A stretch of DNA of 50,454 nt from Puniceicoccaceae bacterium 5H. Lineage in GTDB: Bacteria; Verrucomicrobiota; Verrucomicrobiia; Opitutales; Oceanipulchritudinaceae. The notes below the pieces were generated by a model. The model had not been told where the DNA came from. It searched no databases and worked only from the letters and a program-made list of their open reading frames with translations. The stretch covers positions 1 through 50,454 of the forward strand of contig WOUP01000021.1 in the NCBI GenBank assembly GCA_009772895.1, written 5' to 3'. Positions within the stretch are counted from its first letter, which is position 1, and each line of letters begins with the position of its first letter. The position numbers and the translations under genes are program-made. This document shows positions 1 to 9,663 of the stretch, piece after piece.

Positions 1-72
1 TCAGTGATAAAGCGATGCAAATGGCTCACGCCTCACTCAGTTTAGCGATCTACCGCAGAGTACAAGCTTATT

Positions 73-654
73 TTGCGAGTTTTGAAACCGCTTCTAGGCA
101 AATCTTTTAAACGCAAGACTTGGAGCCACCTGTTTTCTGCCATTAGGACAGACTGGCAAAACGCAATTCTACTCAGCCTCTGTCCCCTAGGGCTTTTCAG
201 CTTCATGGCCTATCTCTATTGGAAAGTCGGGGATCCGCTCGCCTTTCTACACATTCAAGGCGAGTGGAACCGCGAGACGATTGGTTTTCTCGCCGTAGTG
301 GCAGGGGCACTCGTCCGCTTATGGACTGTCGACCTTTGGTCGGGTGCGATGCCTGTCCACCTACAGGCTATAGCCGACCTTTCCTTTTTAGCTGCCGCCG
401 TGGTTTCCGGTTTTATGGTCTGGAAGCGTTATGGCACGCATTACGGCCTTCTGGTTCTTCTGGGCATCATCATACCCGCCTCAACCAGCACGGTCAGTCT
501 CTGCCGGTACTCACTCGTGCTCTTTCCGATGTTCCTGCTGTGGGCCGAGATCGGCCTGAAGCACCCGTGGTTCGACAACTTCGTGCGCTACGCCTTCCCC
601 ATCGGACAGGCCGCGGCCCTCGCGCTGTATTGCAACTGGTATTTCGTGGCCTAG
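73..654 (+). CDS. C-terminal part of a PIG-V-like mannosyltransferase (truncated or frameshifted)
   Basis: The product (193 aa from a TTG start) is a multi-spanning membrane protein. The stretch YWKVGDPLAFLHIQ followed by W.R, and a later CRYSLVLFPMFLL segment, match the second half of PIG-V/GPI-mannosyltransferase-2-like GT-C enzymes, which use a lipid-linked mannose donor. Family members are usually about 400 aa, so the N-terminal catalytic half is missing. An in-frame TAG lies at 43-45, so the frame does not run out of the window. Either a frameshift separates it from an upstream part outside the window, or it is a decayed copy. The following genes are also envelope glycosyltransferases, which fits the assignment. 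The domain call is fairly secure; whether it is expressed is not. Confidence 0.5.
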   Translation: MRVLKPLLGKSFKRKTWSHLFSAIRTDWQNAILLSLCPLGLFSFMAYLYWKVGDPLAFLHIQGEWNRETIGFLAVVAGALVRLWTVDLWSGAMPVHLQAIADLSFLAAAVVSGFMVWKRYGTHYGLLVLLGIIIPASTSTVSLCRYSLVLFPMFLLWAEIGLKHPWFDNFVRYAFPIGQAAALALYCNWYFVA

Positions 655-792
655 GGGAAGAAGATTTGCCTTACGACGCATTCTCCGCTCTCAACGGCAC
701 AACAAATTAGCATTGCCAAGGCTTACCGGCATGCAAACGCTGGCGTCGATTTCGCTCAGGGGATCACTGGGCGACCGAATATCTCCATCGTC

Positions 793-2781
793 ATGTCTTT
801 AGCGTCGCGTATTCGTAACGTACCATTACACATACATCTAGCTTTTTGGAGCTTGGTCCTTGTACTGCTCAGCCTAGGCTTGATGGACAAGGTCCTCGTC
901 CGCGGAGATGGGTGGGAATATATGAATATGACCCACGCGTTGCGGACGACCGGCAGTGTCGAATATTCGACCGAGGTGCACCATTCAATGGAACAGCTGG
1001 CGGAGAAGAGGCCTCCCGATAGCTACCCATTCGCAATCCACCAAACGCTGGATAAAGCAATGGCCAAAGGGGATTGGTATCACGCTGGCTTTGTCGTAAA
1101 TGAGGATGGCCGCTATTACCCCTACCACTTTTTCTTGTATCCCCTGGTTGCGGCTCCAATCGAACTAGTCCTCGATACGTTCGGTCTTGATCCTTTGCGG
1201 GCGCTAACACTTGCAAATGTCCTGCTCGTATTATTGGCGCTCGGTTATATCTACTATGGCTCAAAATTAGCGAATCAGGACAAGCATTGGCTCGCCGCTC
1301 TCTACCTTCTGTGCGGGACCACCTACTACCTTTTTTGGCCCCATCCGGAAATTTTTTCTGGCGCATTGATGCTGATTGCCGTGTTGGCCTGGAGAGATGA
1401 ACGACCTGTCCTCGCGATCCTGGCGGCGGCACTCTCATCGAATCAAAATCCGCCTTGTGCTTTTCTCGTTCCGATTGTCTTCATCGCATACGAACTCAGA
1501 CTGTGGTTTCAGGCCAAGGCAACCATTCCGCACGGTGCCTGGAAAGCGCTCCTCTCGCGCCGGCATCTGCTCCACGCAGCCATCATGATCGCAGCCGGCT
1601 CGACAGCGCTGTTCTCGCCTATCTTCTACTATATTCATTACGGCACGCCCAACTTGATCGTGAAGATCGGTTACACGGTGCCAGAGTATATTACCTTCGC
1701 CCGCTTTCTTTCGTTGTGGTTCGATCTCAACATAGGGGTTCTTGTCGCCAACTTCGGCACCTACCTATTCTTTACTGGCACGTTACTTGGGGTGATAATC
1801 TGGAAGAAACGGATCTCTAACTTAGCGCAACTATGGTTTCCAATCACCGTTTGCATCATGGTCGTGCTGATGTCGGTGCCGACACTCAGCCAAGGCAACT
1901 GGCACGCTGGTTACTCAGTTTTCTTTCGCTACGGCTATTGGTTGATTATTCCTCTACTCATTGCATTTCTCGATCTGGCAAAAATTGTTCCACCCCCCAT
2001 ACGCACGACTATCCTGGGAATTGCCTTGGCGATCCAGAGTACCATTGTTCTTCACAACAATGTCTTTGCCAAATACTATCCTTATTTGAAACTCAACGGA
2101 TTAAGCAAAGATGTGATGCGAACTTGGCCTGATCTCTACAATCCGATTCCGGAAATCTTCGGGGAACGTATTGTTTCTGAAGATGGCACCCTGAAAGACC
2201 ACGATATTTTCATTTTCCCTGCCGATAGAGCGGTGGCGCACAAGATCATGGTTAGGGCAGATATGGTACCGCACGACCCTTCCCATCGTCGGGCTTTCAC
2301 GCTTTTGGGCAGGACTTTCAAACCAGTAGGCGCCTACTCTACCGCGAGCGTAGAAGGCTGGACTTACCTAAACGGTACATTCTATCAGAGCGTTCCCCGC
2401 GGGGAAAAAATCCCCTTCAACGATCCATTGCTCAAATGGGATGGCTGGAGTTCCCCAGAAGGTGGATGGCGCTGGTCAGATTCCCAGAAGGCAACCATCA
2501 CGTTTCCCCGCATAGATCCCGCAGATCTGGAGGGGAAATTAACCCTCTATGGCGGAGCTTACAAACTGCAGTCGGTGAGACTCGAGTTAAACGGCGTGCC
2601 CATTTTCGAAGGACAGCTCGAAGGGGAGCAAGTGCTGACGCTTGATTTCGATCCTTCGGTACTTAAAGCTTCGGCGGAAAACACGCTCACCTTCTTTCTA
2701 CCAGACGCCAAGACGGATCCGGAATTAACAAACGATATTCGTGCGCTAGGCTATAGCTTCCAATGGCTCATACTACAGTAA
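793..2781 (+). CDS. GT-C type membrane glycosyltransferase with C-terminal beta-sandwich-like domain
   Basis: The 662-aa protein starts with a transmembrane segment, then an acidic GDGWEY motif in the first loop, as in GT-C enzymes that use polyprenyl-phosphate sugars. About ten hydrophobic segments follow to roughly residue 420. The last 200 residues are soluble and rich in beta-strand patterns (GWRWSDS, KLTLYGG, VRLELNGVPI) and end in an IRALGYSF motif. This looks like an extracytoplasmic carbohydrate-binding-like sandwich. The gene overlaps the next one (HAD-UbiA) by 19 nt, so the two are probably cotranslated. The acceptor and sugar cannot be read from the sequence; a role in surface polysaccharide or protein glycosylation is inferred from family and neighbours. 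No clear Shine-Dalgarno sequence precedes the ATG. Confidence 0.75.
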   Translation: MSLASRIRNVPLHIHLAFWSLVLVLLSLGLMDKVLVRGDGWEYMNMTHALRTTGSVEYSTEVHHSMEQLAEKRPPDSYPFAIHQTLDKAMAKGDWYHAGFVVNEDGRYYPYHFFLYPLVAAPIELVLDTFGLDPLRALTLANVLLVLLALGYIYYGSKLANQDKHWLAALYLLCGTTYYLFWPHPEIFSGALMLIAVLAWRDERPVLAILAAALSSNQNPPCAFLVPIVFIAYELRLWFQAKATIPHGAWKALLSRRHLLHAAIMIAAGSTALFSPIFYYIHYGTPNLIVKIGYTVPEYITFARFLSLWFDLNIGVLVANFGTYLFFTGTLLGVIIWKKRISNLAQLWFPITVCIMVVLMSVPTLSQGNWHAGYSVFFRYGYWLIIPLLIAFLDLAKIVPPPIRTTILGIALAIQSTIVLHNNVFAKYYPYLKLNGLSKDVMRTWPDLYNPIPEIFGERIVSEDGTLKDHDIFIFPADRAVAHKIMVRADMVPHDPSHRRAFTLLGRTFKPVGAYSTASVEGWTYLNGTFYQSVPRGEKIPFNDPLLKWDGWSSPEGGWRWSDSQKATITFPRIDPADLEGKLTLYGGAYKLQSVRLELNGVPIFEGQLEGEQVLTLDFDPSVLKASAENTLTFFLPDAKTDPELTNDIRALGYSFQWLILQ

Positions 2782-4232
2782 CCCTTGAACAAACCAGTAG
2801 CGAAACACGTTGCGGCTGGTTTGTTGTCGATCTGGACGGAACTCTGGTCAGCGCCGATCTCTTCGTTGAACGCCTTGCGCGGCTGCTGTTACACCGCCCC
2901 TGGGTACTCTTCGCGTTCCTCTTCTCGGGCAAATACTCCATTGCGGGCCTGAAGACATTCGTCGCACGACATGTGCCCTTGGATGCGCAACACCTTCCCT
3001 ACCGGCAGGCCTTGCTCGAACGCTTGCGAAACGCTCGTACCGCCAATATCAAGACTGTCCTCGCAACGGCGGCCCCAGCAGCCTACGCTCATGCGGTGGC
3101 GGCACACTTGGGGCTCTTCGATCACGTCCTTGCAACGACGCCGGAACTGAACCTGAAGTCGCGCAGAAAACTCAATGCCATCAAACAATTGACTGATGGC
3201 GATGCTTTTGTCTACGCAGGCGATGCCCCATGCGACCTACCGCTTTTCAAAGCCTCTAAAGGAGGGTTACTGGTCTCCGACTCTCCCCAGTTGAAGGCCG
3301 CCTTCAAAAAGACCGCACCAGAAGGCGAAATCCTGCCTGCAGGCGCCGATTACAGGACTCGACTTAAAGCAGCCCTACGAGCGATTCGCCCCCATCAGTG
3401 GGCCAAGAATGCACTCATCCTTTTGCCTGCAGTTACAGGCTGGGGGCTCTATGACGTCGGTTACGCTGTCGCCTTGTTTCCTGCTATCGCCATGTTCTGT
3501 ATCTGCTCTTCGATCGTTTATCTGATGAACGATATGGGAGATGTGGATGCCGACCGCGCCCACCCAGACAAGAGGTTGCGCCCCTTTGCATCCGGCGAGC
3601 TCTCGGTCGGGAACGGCCTGCTACTCTTGTCAGGCCTCATCTGCACAGGCAGTTTGATCGGTTGGTTTTTCCTGAGCAATGTGCTTTGGCTATACGCCAT
3701 CTATCTGGCAATCTCCACCGCCTATTCTGCCAAGCTGAAAGAACTTCCCACCATCGACGCATTTGTCCTGAGCTTTTTATATGTAGCGCGCGTGCTCATA
3801 GGGGCAGAAGTCCTCGGCGTCCCTTATTCATCCTGGTTCATCATTTTTCTGGCGATGAGCTTTCTAAGCCTCGGCTGGCTCAAACGATATATCGAGCTTT
3901 ATTCAAGTGAAGGAGACCTCAAAAGCCGACGGCGAGGCTATACCAAGCAGGACGAACCTATGATCCTCATTTGCGGAATCGCCTGCGTATTCTGCGGCGT
4001 CTTGGTTCTCTTTCTTTATACGACAGCCGCCGAAATGCGCCAAGTGTACAACCACCCCTCCTGGCTGCTATTCCTGGCGCTGCCCTATCTCTACTTCATG
4101 CTCGATCTCTGGCGGGAGGCCTCTTTGGGAAAAGTGCATCACGATCCTGTGAGACATGTCATGTTCTCCCCCAAGGCCTATGCAATTGTCGCCGTAAGCA
4201 TCTCGATCCTTTTCTGCGCCCGCTTTATTTAG
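2763..4232 (+). CDS. HAD phosphatase-UbiA prenyltransferase fusion protein
   Basis: The protein has 489 aa. Residues about 18-190 form a HAD domain with motif I DLDGTL (D23, D25) and a late GDAPCDLPLF motif IV. Residues about 205-489 form a UbiA-type integral membrane domain with the Mg-diphosphate-binding motif N256-D257-x2-D260-x3-D264, then HPDKRLRPFASGEL. The UbiA part most resembles decaprenyl-phosphate phosphoribosyltransferase-like proteins, which move a phosphosugar onto polyprenyl phosphate; the HAD part would then remove the phosphate. Such a chain would supply a lipid-linked sugar donor, which fits the adjacent GT-C transferases. The substrate is inferred. The ATG lies inside the end of the upstream gene (19-nt overlap). 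The 3' end overlaps the convergent gene by 8 nt, leaving no room for a terminator. Confidence 0.8.
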   Translation: MAHTTVTLEQTSSETRCGWFVVDLDGTLVSADLFVERLARLLLHRPWVLFAFLFSGKYSIAGLKTFVARHVPLDAQHLPYRQALLERLRNARTANIKTVLATAAPAAYAHAVAAHLGLFDHVLATTPELNLKSRRKLNAIKQLTDGDAFVYAGDAPCDLPLFKASKGGLLVSDSPQLKAAFKKTAPEGEILPAGADYRTRLKAALRAIRPHQWAKNALILLPAVTGWGLYDVGYAVALFPAIAMFCICSSIVYLMNDMGDVDADRAHPDKRLRPFASGELSVGNGLLLLSGLICTGSLIGWFFLSNVLWLYAIYLAISTAYSAKLKELPTIDAFVLSFLYVARVLIGAEVLGVPYSSWFIIFLAMSFLSLGWLKRYIELYSSEGDLKSRRRGYTKQDEPMILICGIACVFCGVLVLFLYTTAAEMRQVYNHPSWLLFLALPYLYFMLDLWREASLGKVHHDPVRHVMFSPKAYAIVAVSISILFCARFI

Positions 4233-6342
4233 CGCCTGCAGCCGCCTCTGTCTCCACATACAGTTCCTGCCACCCGAGGGCAAGCGTTCTTCCATCTTCG
4301 GAAACACCCGCCTCGGAAGGCGATACCGCGTTGGGCACCTCGACGTGAAGTATCAACATCCCTTCATTTTCAGATCGATCCAGCGGCACTCGAAGTTCCC
4401 GCCAATCGCGGTTGTGCGACTGCGTAAACTCCCAATCGCCGAGCGGCTGATCATCCAGCGTCCAAGAGGCAACCAAATAATCGACCGATGCCGGGAGAAA
4501 GGCACTAACCTTCGCACGCAAGATCAAGGTATCTGCCAGCGGATCGTCCACTCGGATCAACAAACTGCTTTCGGCCGCAGACCATGTACCCCAAGGCTCG
4601 GTGCCATAAAAGCCAGACCCTTGCCACAGCCCCTGTAGCGAAGGCTCCATCAGGTTGCGATCACCGACCTCGCTCACGCGCAGCCAGGCAGGCTCGTAGC
4701 GCTTCCATTTCAACGACGTAGCGTCCAGAATAAGCAGGTTCTCCAAGTGATGGCGGGCCATCCAGATCGGCAACGAAACGAACGATTCGGCATCTTTGGG
4801 TGGCAACAAGTCCCATCCTGCCGGGAGATGCCCCGAATAACCCGTCACGGTAGGCACCTGCCACCGATAGGCCTGCAGCAAGGCTTGCGAGGCCACAGCC
4901 TTGGCCAAGGCATCCTCTCCCCACAACTGCGCCGTGCTGACGATCAGCGGGTCGGTACCACGGACCACCGCAAAAGCCTCGACCGGCTCTGGCGGAGGTG
5001 TAACGGCAAGCACCTCCTGCAGTTGCGGAACTGAGATCCGGCTTACCGGAGCGGCATTCCACTGTTCCACCGTCATCGACACCACAAGCAACAGCGTTAC
5101 CACCCTCGCCCATCGTGACAGCACCGGCTTGTCGGAAGCGTTCAGCAGCGACTGCAACGCGACGCCGATCACCCAAAGCAACGGCAACCCCAGGAACAAC
5201 AGCAAGCGCGATGGCACACGGATAGCATCCCCTCCGGGGACGAAGCTGCGCACCCATACCCATGCAGAAACTTCAGGTTTCCACTGGCAAAGCAGCACCC
5301 AGCAACAGATGACTCCCAGCCCCAGTATTACGGCGAGCCCAGATCGTTCATCTCCTTTGCTCCAGAGAGAGCGCCAGCCTACGACCAGAGCACTTATCAG
5401 GAACACGATTAAAGTCACCAAGGGGTAGCCATACTGCAGGCCCCACGGCTTCGTGCTCCAACTCCCCCACCAGATATTGGCGGCGCCAACACTAAGCCAG
5501 GCGTCAGGCGAAGGAAGGCTCGACCAAAAGAACGCATATCCACCCTGCTCCTGTAATACTGGTAAATAAGTGAGCAGAAACGGAATTAACCCTACGACGC
5601 CAGCGCCGCAGACCAATAGGCTCCTTTTCCACTTCTCCTTTACCGCGCGCGCAATCCTCAGCGCCAGGCTCGGGCGGCAGAGGGCACCTATCAGCAAACA
5701 GCCACTCGTAAACAATGTGGCAAACCACATTATGTAGTAGCAGCTCCAGAAGGTCAGCCCTACCAGTATGGGCACCCCGAGGCCCCAGGGAAGAAATGAC
5801 GCCCAAGGCCTTTGCCAGCGACGGACCAGTTCTGCGCCCAACCAAGCTAGCCCTGGCAACAACCACAGCCCCAGCAACTGGAGGTGCGAGTTACGCAACG
5901 CGATATGCACCCCGTTTCCAGCCAACAGCATAAATGCCACCCACCCCGAGAGCAGCGGCCCCAGCTTGAGGACGCGCCGCGAAAAAAGGTATTGCCCCCC
6001 AAACCCGATGGCTGCCAGCACAACGTACGCCAGCATGAAAGCGTGGGGCAACGAGAAGCCGAAAAAGCGCCACATGGCGTGAAGCAAACCCGGCAGAAAA
6101 AACGCATCGGAGTAGCCGAGCGTACCCGACTGCGGATAAAACATCGGTGGCTGATTCCACGGTACCTGCCCTTGCAGCCAGACATTCCAATGCTCATGCA
6201 GGCCTAAAATGAGCAGGCCATCGATATTGCCGCCAAAAAGCAACTCACCCCCTGAAGCCAGTTGCTCCCGAAACAACCACGCCAAAGCTGCCAGCAGCAA
6301 GGTGAAGACGAGCAGATAAATACCAGGGCTACGCTTACTCAC
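4225..6342 (-). CDS. Multi-spanning GT-C-like membrane protein with C-terminal beta domain
   Basis: The product is about 705 aa from a GTG at 6342 (VSKRSPGIYLL...). A longer frame reaches 6453, but those extra 37 residues are basic, proline-rich and precede the first membrane helix, so the GTG is preferred. About a dozen hydrophobic segments follow, with an early loop containing GGNIDGLLILGLHEHW and PMFYPQSGTLGYSDAFF. That pattern is common in uncharacterised GT-C and YfhO-like proteins. The last 200 residues are soluble and end in a beta-rich domain (WTLDDQPLGDWEF, LALGWQELYV) that resembles the tail of the protein at 793-2781. It converges on the HAD-UbiA gene with an 8-nt overlap. A role in envelope glycan synthesis is inferred; no catalytic residue can be assigned with certainty. 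Confidence 0.65.
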   Translation of the reverse strand: MSKRSPGIYLLVFTLLLAALAWLFREQLASGGELLFGGNIDGLLILGLHEHWNVWLQGQVPWNQPPMFYPQSGTLGYSDAFFLPGLLHAMWRFFGFSLPHAFMLAYVVLAAIGFGGQYLFSRRVLKLGPLLSGWVAFMLLAGNGVHIALRNSHLQLLGLWLLPGLAWLGAELVRRWQRPWASFLPWGLGVPILVGLTFWSCYYIMWFATLFTSGCLLIGALCRPSLALRIARAVKEKWKRSLLVCGAGVVGLIPFLLTYLPVLQEQGGYAFFWSSLPSPDAWLSVGAANIWWGSWSTKPWGLQYGYPLVTLIVFLISALVVGWRSLWSKGDERSGLAVILGLGVICCWVLLCQWKPEVSAWVWVRSFVPGGDAIRVPSRLLLFLGLPLLWVIGVALQSLLNASDKPVLSRWARVVTLLLVVSMTVEQWNAAPVSRISVPQLQEVLAVTPPPEPVEAFAVVRGTDPLIVSTAQLWGEDALAKAVASQALLQAYRWQVPTVTGYSGHLPAGWDLLPPKDAESFVSLPIWMARHHLENLLILDATSLKWKRYEPAWLRVSEVGDRNLMEPSLQGLWQGSGFYGTEPWGTWSAAESSLLIRVDDPLADTLILRAKVSAFLPASVDYLVASWTLDDQPLGDWEFTQSHNRDWRELRVPLDRSENEGMLILHVEVPNAVSPSEAGVSEDGRTLALGWQELYVETEAAAGAK

Positions 6343-6528
6343 AGCGCCAACGTTGTGCAGTTGGAGGCGGAAGAGGCAAGCTGGCAGTGCGAGAGGGTGT
6401 AACCTTAGGCCGCCCGGCGGGGTTTTCCTTGTGCAACGGGGGTGGCCTTTCACACTCTTTTCTTTTTAAGAAAAACGGCGCCTGCTGCGTATACCCGTTG
6501 AACACCCCGACATTTCCCCGCCCTGCCG

Positions 6529-7071
6529 ATGGAACCCGATCCTGCTGCCGCCAACGACCCAGCCTGGGCACAGGCCCTCTTCGCCGAGCACCGGCCCGCG
6601 CTGCTGCGCTACGCCCACAGCCTGGCCCACGACCCGGAAGTGGCCGCCGACGCGGTACAGGAGACGTTTCTACGGCTGTGCCGGGAGGAGCGCGCCAAAC
6701 TGGAGCCCCGCATCCCCGCCTGGCTCTTCACCGTCTGCCGCAGTCGGGTCTTTGACCACCTCCGCCGCCATCAACGGATGAACCCACTCGAAGCCCCTAC
6801 CGCCGATCGGCTGACCGACGACGAGCCCTCACCGGCCCGCGCCGCCGAGGCGAGCGATACCGCGACCCAGGTCCTGGCCCTCATCGCCAGCCTGCCGCCC
6901 GCGCATCAGGAGGTCTTGCGCCTCAAGTTCCAGGCCGGCCTCAGCTACCGCGAGATCGCCGATACGACCCAGAAGACCGTCAACCATGTGGGCGTGCTGC
7001 TCCACCAGGCCCTGCAGCGCCTGCGCGAGCAAGTGCGCAGCCAGACGGACCTGCTCCCCACCCCCCGCTGA
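6529..7071 (+). CDS. ECF-type sigma-70 family RNA polymerase sigma factor
   Basis: The 180-aa protein has the two ECF regions. Region 2 (about residues 15-85) includes HDPEVAADAVQETFLRLC and PAWLFTVCRSRVFDHLRR. Region 4 (about 115-170) includes LPPAHQEVLRLKFQAGLSYREIA and a recognition helix near VNHVGVLLHQALQRLRE. It directs RNA polymerase to a specific promoter set, usually for envelope stress. The next gene begins 12 nt downstream and encodes a membrane-anchored protein whose cytosolic N-terminus could act as its anti-sigma factor. A GAACA-like element lies about 30 nt before the ATG and could be an ECF -35 site for self-activation, but this is weak. The recognised promoter class is not readable. 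Confidence 0.9.
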   Translation: MEPDPAAANDPAWAQALFAEHRPALLRYAHSLAHDPEVAADAVQETFLRLCREERAKLEPRIPAWLFTVCRSRVFDHLRRHQRMNPLEAPTADRLTDDEPSPARAAEASDTATQVLALIASLPPAHQEVLRLKFQAGLSYREIADTTQKTVNHVGVLLHQALQRLREQVRSQTDLLPTPR

Positions 7072-7083
7072 ACGAGGCCCACG

Positions 7084-9639
7084 ATGAAGCCCGAAGACCA
7101 ATCCCTTTTGACCGCCTACGCCGTGGGCGAAGACCTTTCCGCCGAAGAACGCGCCCACGTCGCGCAACTGCTGCGCGACGATCCCGAGGCCGCCGCCTTT
7201 GTCGAAGACGCCCAACAGCTGGGCACCCTCCTGCACGACGCCTACGGGCAGGAGCCCGTGCCAGGTGAAGAGCCCCCACAGGCCGCAGCCGCAGAGGCGC
7301 CGCTGCCCTTTATGCCCTCGGGCAAGCGACGCCCTGAAAACGAGCTGACGGCGGAGCAACGCCGCGCCCGCGTAGAAGCGCTCAAGGCCAAGGCGCCCCA
7401 GCTCAAGCGCACCCCATTCCTCACCTACCAGGCGATGATCACCGCCGCCGCCGCCTGCCTCGTGCTGGTCGGTCTCTACTACGCCATGAACATCGTGCAG
7501 ATGCTGATGGAAGAGCCTGACGACAGCGAATACGTGGAGGTGGACATGACCAAGGAGGAGGACCTGCGCAAGGGCCAGATTGCCCAGATCGTCGAGCAGA
7601 TCGAAGCCGACGAGGCCAGGCGCCAGGCCGAGGAAGACCGCCTGCACGAAGAACTGCTCGCGATCGACCTCGACCAGGAGCGGGAAGCCGCCGAGGCCGC
7701 GCAACAAGACGCCCTCGCGGTCCAGACGACAGCCGCCCTCCCCCAAATCGAATACCGCCCGACCGCGCCCGATCCGCGCCGGCGCCTGGGCATGGACCCC
7801 AGTACGCCGCTGGCCTCCGCCGATGCGTCCAGCAGTCGTCCGCGCGTGCCCATCCGTCCGCTCAACGGCCGTGCGACGGAATCAGCCGCGTCGCCGGATC
7901 TGCAGGCGCTGACCTCCGGCACAACGCTGGCGGACACCGGTAACGCCCCCACCAAGCCCACGGTGCCGGCCGAGCAAGCGGCCCGTCAGCAAGCAGTGGA
8001 ACGCGCCCCCGCCGTCGCCCAGGCCGCAGGCTCGAACGGGAACCATGAGGTGTTCGAGTTGAATTCCTTTGCAGTGGATACAGTCCACCCGGCAAATGCG
8101 CGTCAAACCGCCACCCTGGCGGGTGCGAGACTCGAAACCCGGATGTCCGATGTCGCTGCGCCCATCACGGTGGCACCGACCTCGCGGGAGGCCTACGACA
8201 GCATTCAGGAGGCCGACTTTGTGTCCCCGCTGGACCAGCCACTTTCGACCTTTTCCGTCGATGTGGACACCGCGAGCTACGCCAATGTGCGCCGCTTCCT
8301 CGAAAACGGTGAACTGCCGCCCGCTGGGGCGGTGCGCATCGAGGAGCTGCTGAACTACTTCAACTACCACGACGCGCCGCCCGCCTCCCGGGACGAGCCC
8401 CTGGCCCTGCATACGGATCTGGCGCAGGCGCCCTGGGCCCCCGAGCACTACTTGATGCGTACTGCGCTGAAGGGCTACGAGATGCCGTGGGACGAGCGCC
8501 CACCCGCCAACCTCGTCTTTCTGGTCGACGTCAGCGGCTCCATGCAGAGCGCCAACAAGCTGCCGCTGGTCAAGACCGGCCTGCGCGAACTGGTGCGCAA
8601 GCTGGACGAGCGCGACCGCGTGGCCATCGTGACCTACGCGGGCAACGAGCGCTTGGCCCTGCCCTCCACCACCGCCAATAATACCGAGACGATCCTGCAC
8701 GCGATCGACCAGCTCGGCGCGGGCGGCAGCACCAACGGGGCGGGCGGCATCCGCCGAGCCTACGAGGAGGCGCGCAAGCACCTCGACCCCGCCCACGCCA
8801 ACCGCGTGATCCTGTGCAGCGACGGCGATTTCAACGTCGGCATGACCAACCGCAGTGATCTGGTGGACCTGGTCGAGCAGGAGGCCGAGAGCGGCGTCTA
8901 CCTGACGATCCTCGGTTTTGGCATGGGCAATTATCAGGACGCCATGCTGGAGGAGATCTCGAACAAGGGGAACGGTAACTACAGCTACATCGACAACGAG
9001 CGTGAGGCCCGCCGCATCCTGGTCGAGCGCGCGGCCGGCACGCTGGTGCCGATCGCCAAGGACGTAAAGATCCAGGTGGAGTTCAACCCCGAACACGTGC
9101 AGGCCTATCGCCTGATCGGCTACGAAAACCGCGCGCTCGAGGCCCAGGACTTCAACGACGACCAGAAGGATGCGGGCGAAATCGGCGCCGGCCACCAAGT
9201 GATCGCCCTCTACGAGATCGTGCCCACCGGCGTGGACTGGCAGCCCTCGGGCCAAGTGGACGACCTGAAATACCAGGCGCCGCGCGAAGCACCCGAGGCG
9301 GCCCATTCCGACGAGCTGCTGACCGTCAAGTTGCGCTACAAGCCTGCCGAACCCAAGGGTGATACGGCCGACGGCTTCAGCGAGACCAGCGTGAAGCGCG
9401 AGTTTGCCGTCCAGGCCCCCGAGCAAGTGCCGGCCATGGGCGAGGCGAGCGAAGACTTCCGCTTCAGCGCAGCGGTGGCCGGATTTGGCCTCAAGCTGCG
9501 CGACAGTGATACGGTGGCCGACTGGAGCTGGTCCCGCCTGCGTCGTCTGGCCAGCGGAGCGACCGCGGGTGAGAACGAACGTGAAGACTTCGTGCAGCTG
9601 ATCGACGAGGCAAGCGAACTCAAGCGCTCAGCCGAATAA
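7084..9639 (+). CDS. YfbK-like von Willebrand factor A protein with anti-sigma-like N-terminus
   Basis: The protein has 851 aa in four parts. Residues 1-60 are a helical, acidic segment of the kind found at the start of anti-sigma and zinc-finger-less anti-sigma proteins (LTAYAVGEDLSAEERAHVAQLL). A single transmembrane helix lies at about 117-138. A low-complexity charged linker runs to about 370. Then comes the YfbK core: LDQPLSTFSVDVDTASYANVRR, followed by a VWA domain with MIDAS motif D482-x-S484-x-S486 and a C-terminal YfbK-type domain. The topology implies a cytosolic N-terminus and a periplasmic metal-binding VWA domain. The gene follows an ECF sigma gene by 12 nt, so a sensor/anti-sigma role is a reasonable inference, but YfbK-like proteins have no settled function. 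A strong terminator follows. Confidence 0.85.
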   Translation: MKPEDQSLLTAYAVGEDLSAEERAHVAQLLRDDPEAAAFVEDAQQLGTLLHDAYGQEPVPGEEPPQAAAAEAPLPFMPSGKRRPENELTAEQRRARVEALKAKAPQLKRTPFLTYQAMITAAAACLVLVGLYYAMNIVQMLMEEPDDSEYVEVDMTKEEDLRKGQIAQIVEQIEADEARRQAEEDRLHEELLAIDLDQEREAAEAAQQDALAVQTTAALPQIEYRPTAPDPRRRLGMDPSTPLASADASSSRPRVPIRPLNGRATESAASPDLQALTSGTTLADTGNAPTKPTVPAEQAARQQAVERAPAVAQAAGSNGNHEVFELNSFAVDTVHPANARQTATLAGARLETRMSDVAAPITVAPTSREAYDSIQEADFVSPLDQPLSTFSVDVDTASYANVRRFLENGELPPAGAVRIEELLNYFNYHDAPPASRDEPLALHTDLAQAPWAPEHYLMRTALKGYEMPWDERPPANLVFLVDVSGSMQSANKLPLVKTGLRELVRKLDERDRVAIVTYAGNERLALPSTTANNTETILHAIDQLGAGGSTNGAGGIRRAYEEARKHLDPAHANRVILCSDGDFNVGMTNRSDLVDLVEQEAESGVYLTILGFGMGNYQDAMLEEISNKGNGNYSYIDNEREARRILVERAAGTLVPIAKDVKIQVEFNPEHVQAYRLIGYENRALEAQDFNDDQKDAGEIGAGHQVIALYEIVPTGVDWQPSGQVDDLKYQAPREAPEAAHSDELLTVKLRYKPAEPKGDTADGFSETSVKREFAVQAPEQVPAMGEASEDFRFSAAVAGFGLKLRDSDTVADWSWSRLRRLASGATAGENEREDFVQLIDEASELKRSAE

Positions 9640-9663
9640 AGAAGGAGCTTCCCCCCAAGTGCG

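Noticed and set aside
7882-9426. A 514-codon open frame opposite the VWA gene
   Set aside because: Shadow of a well-supported gene on the other strand.
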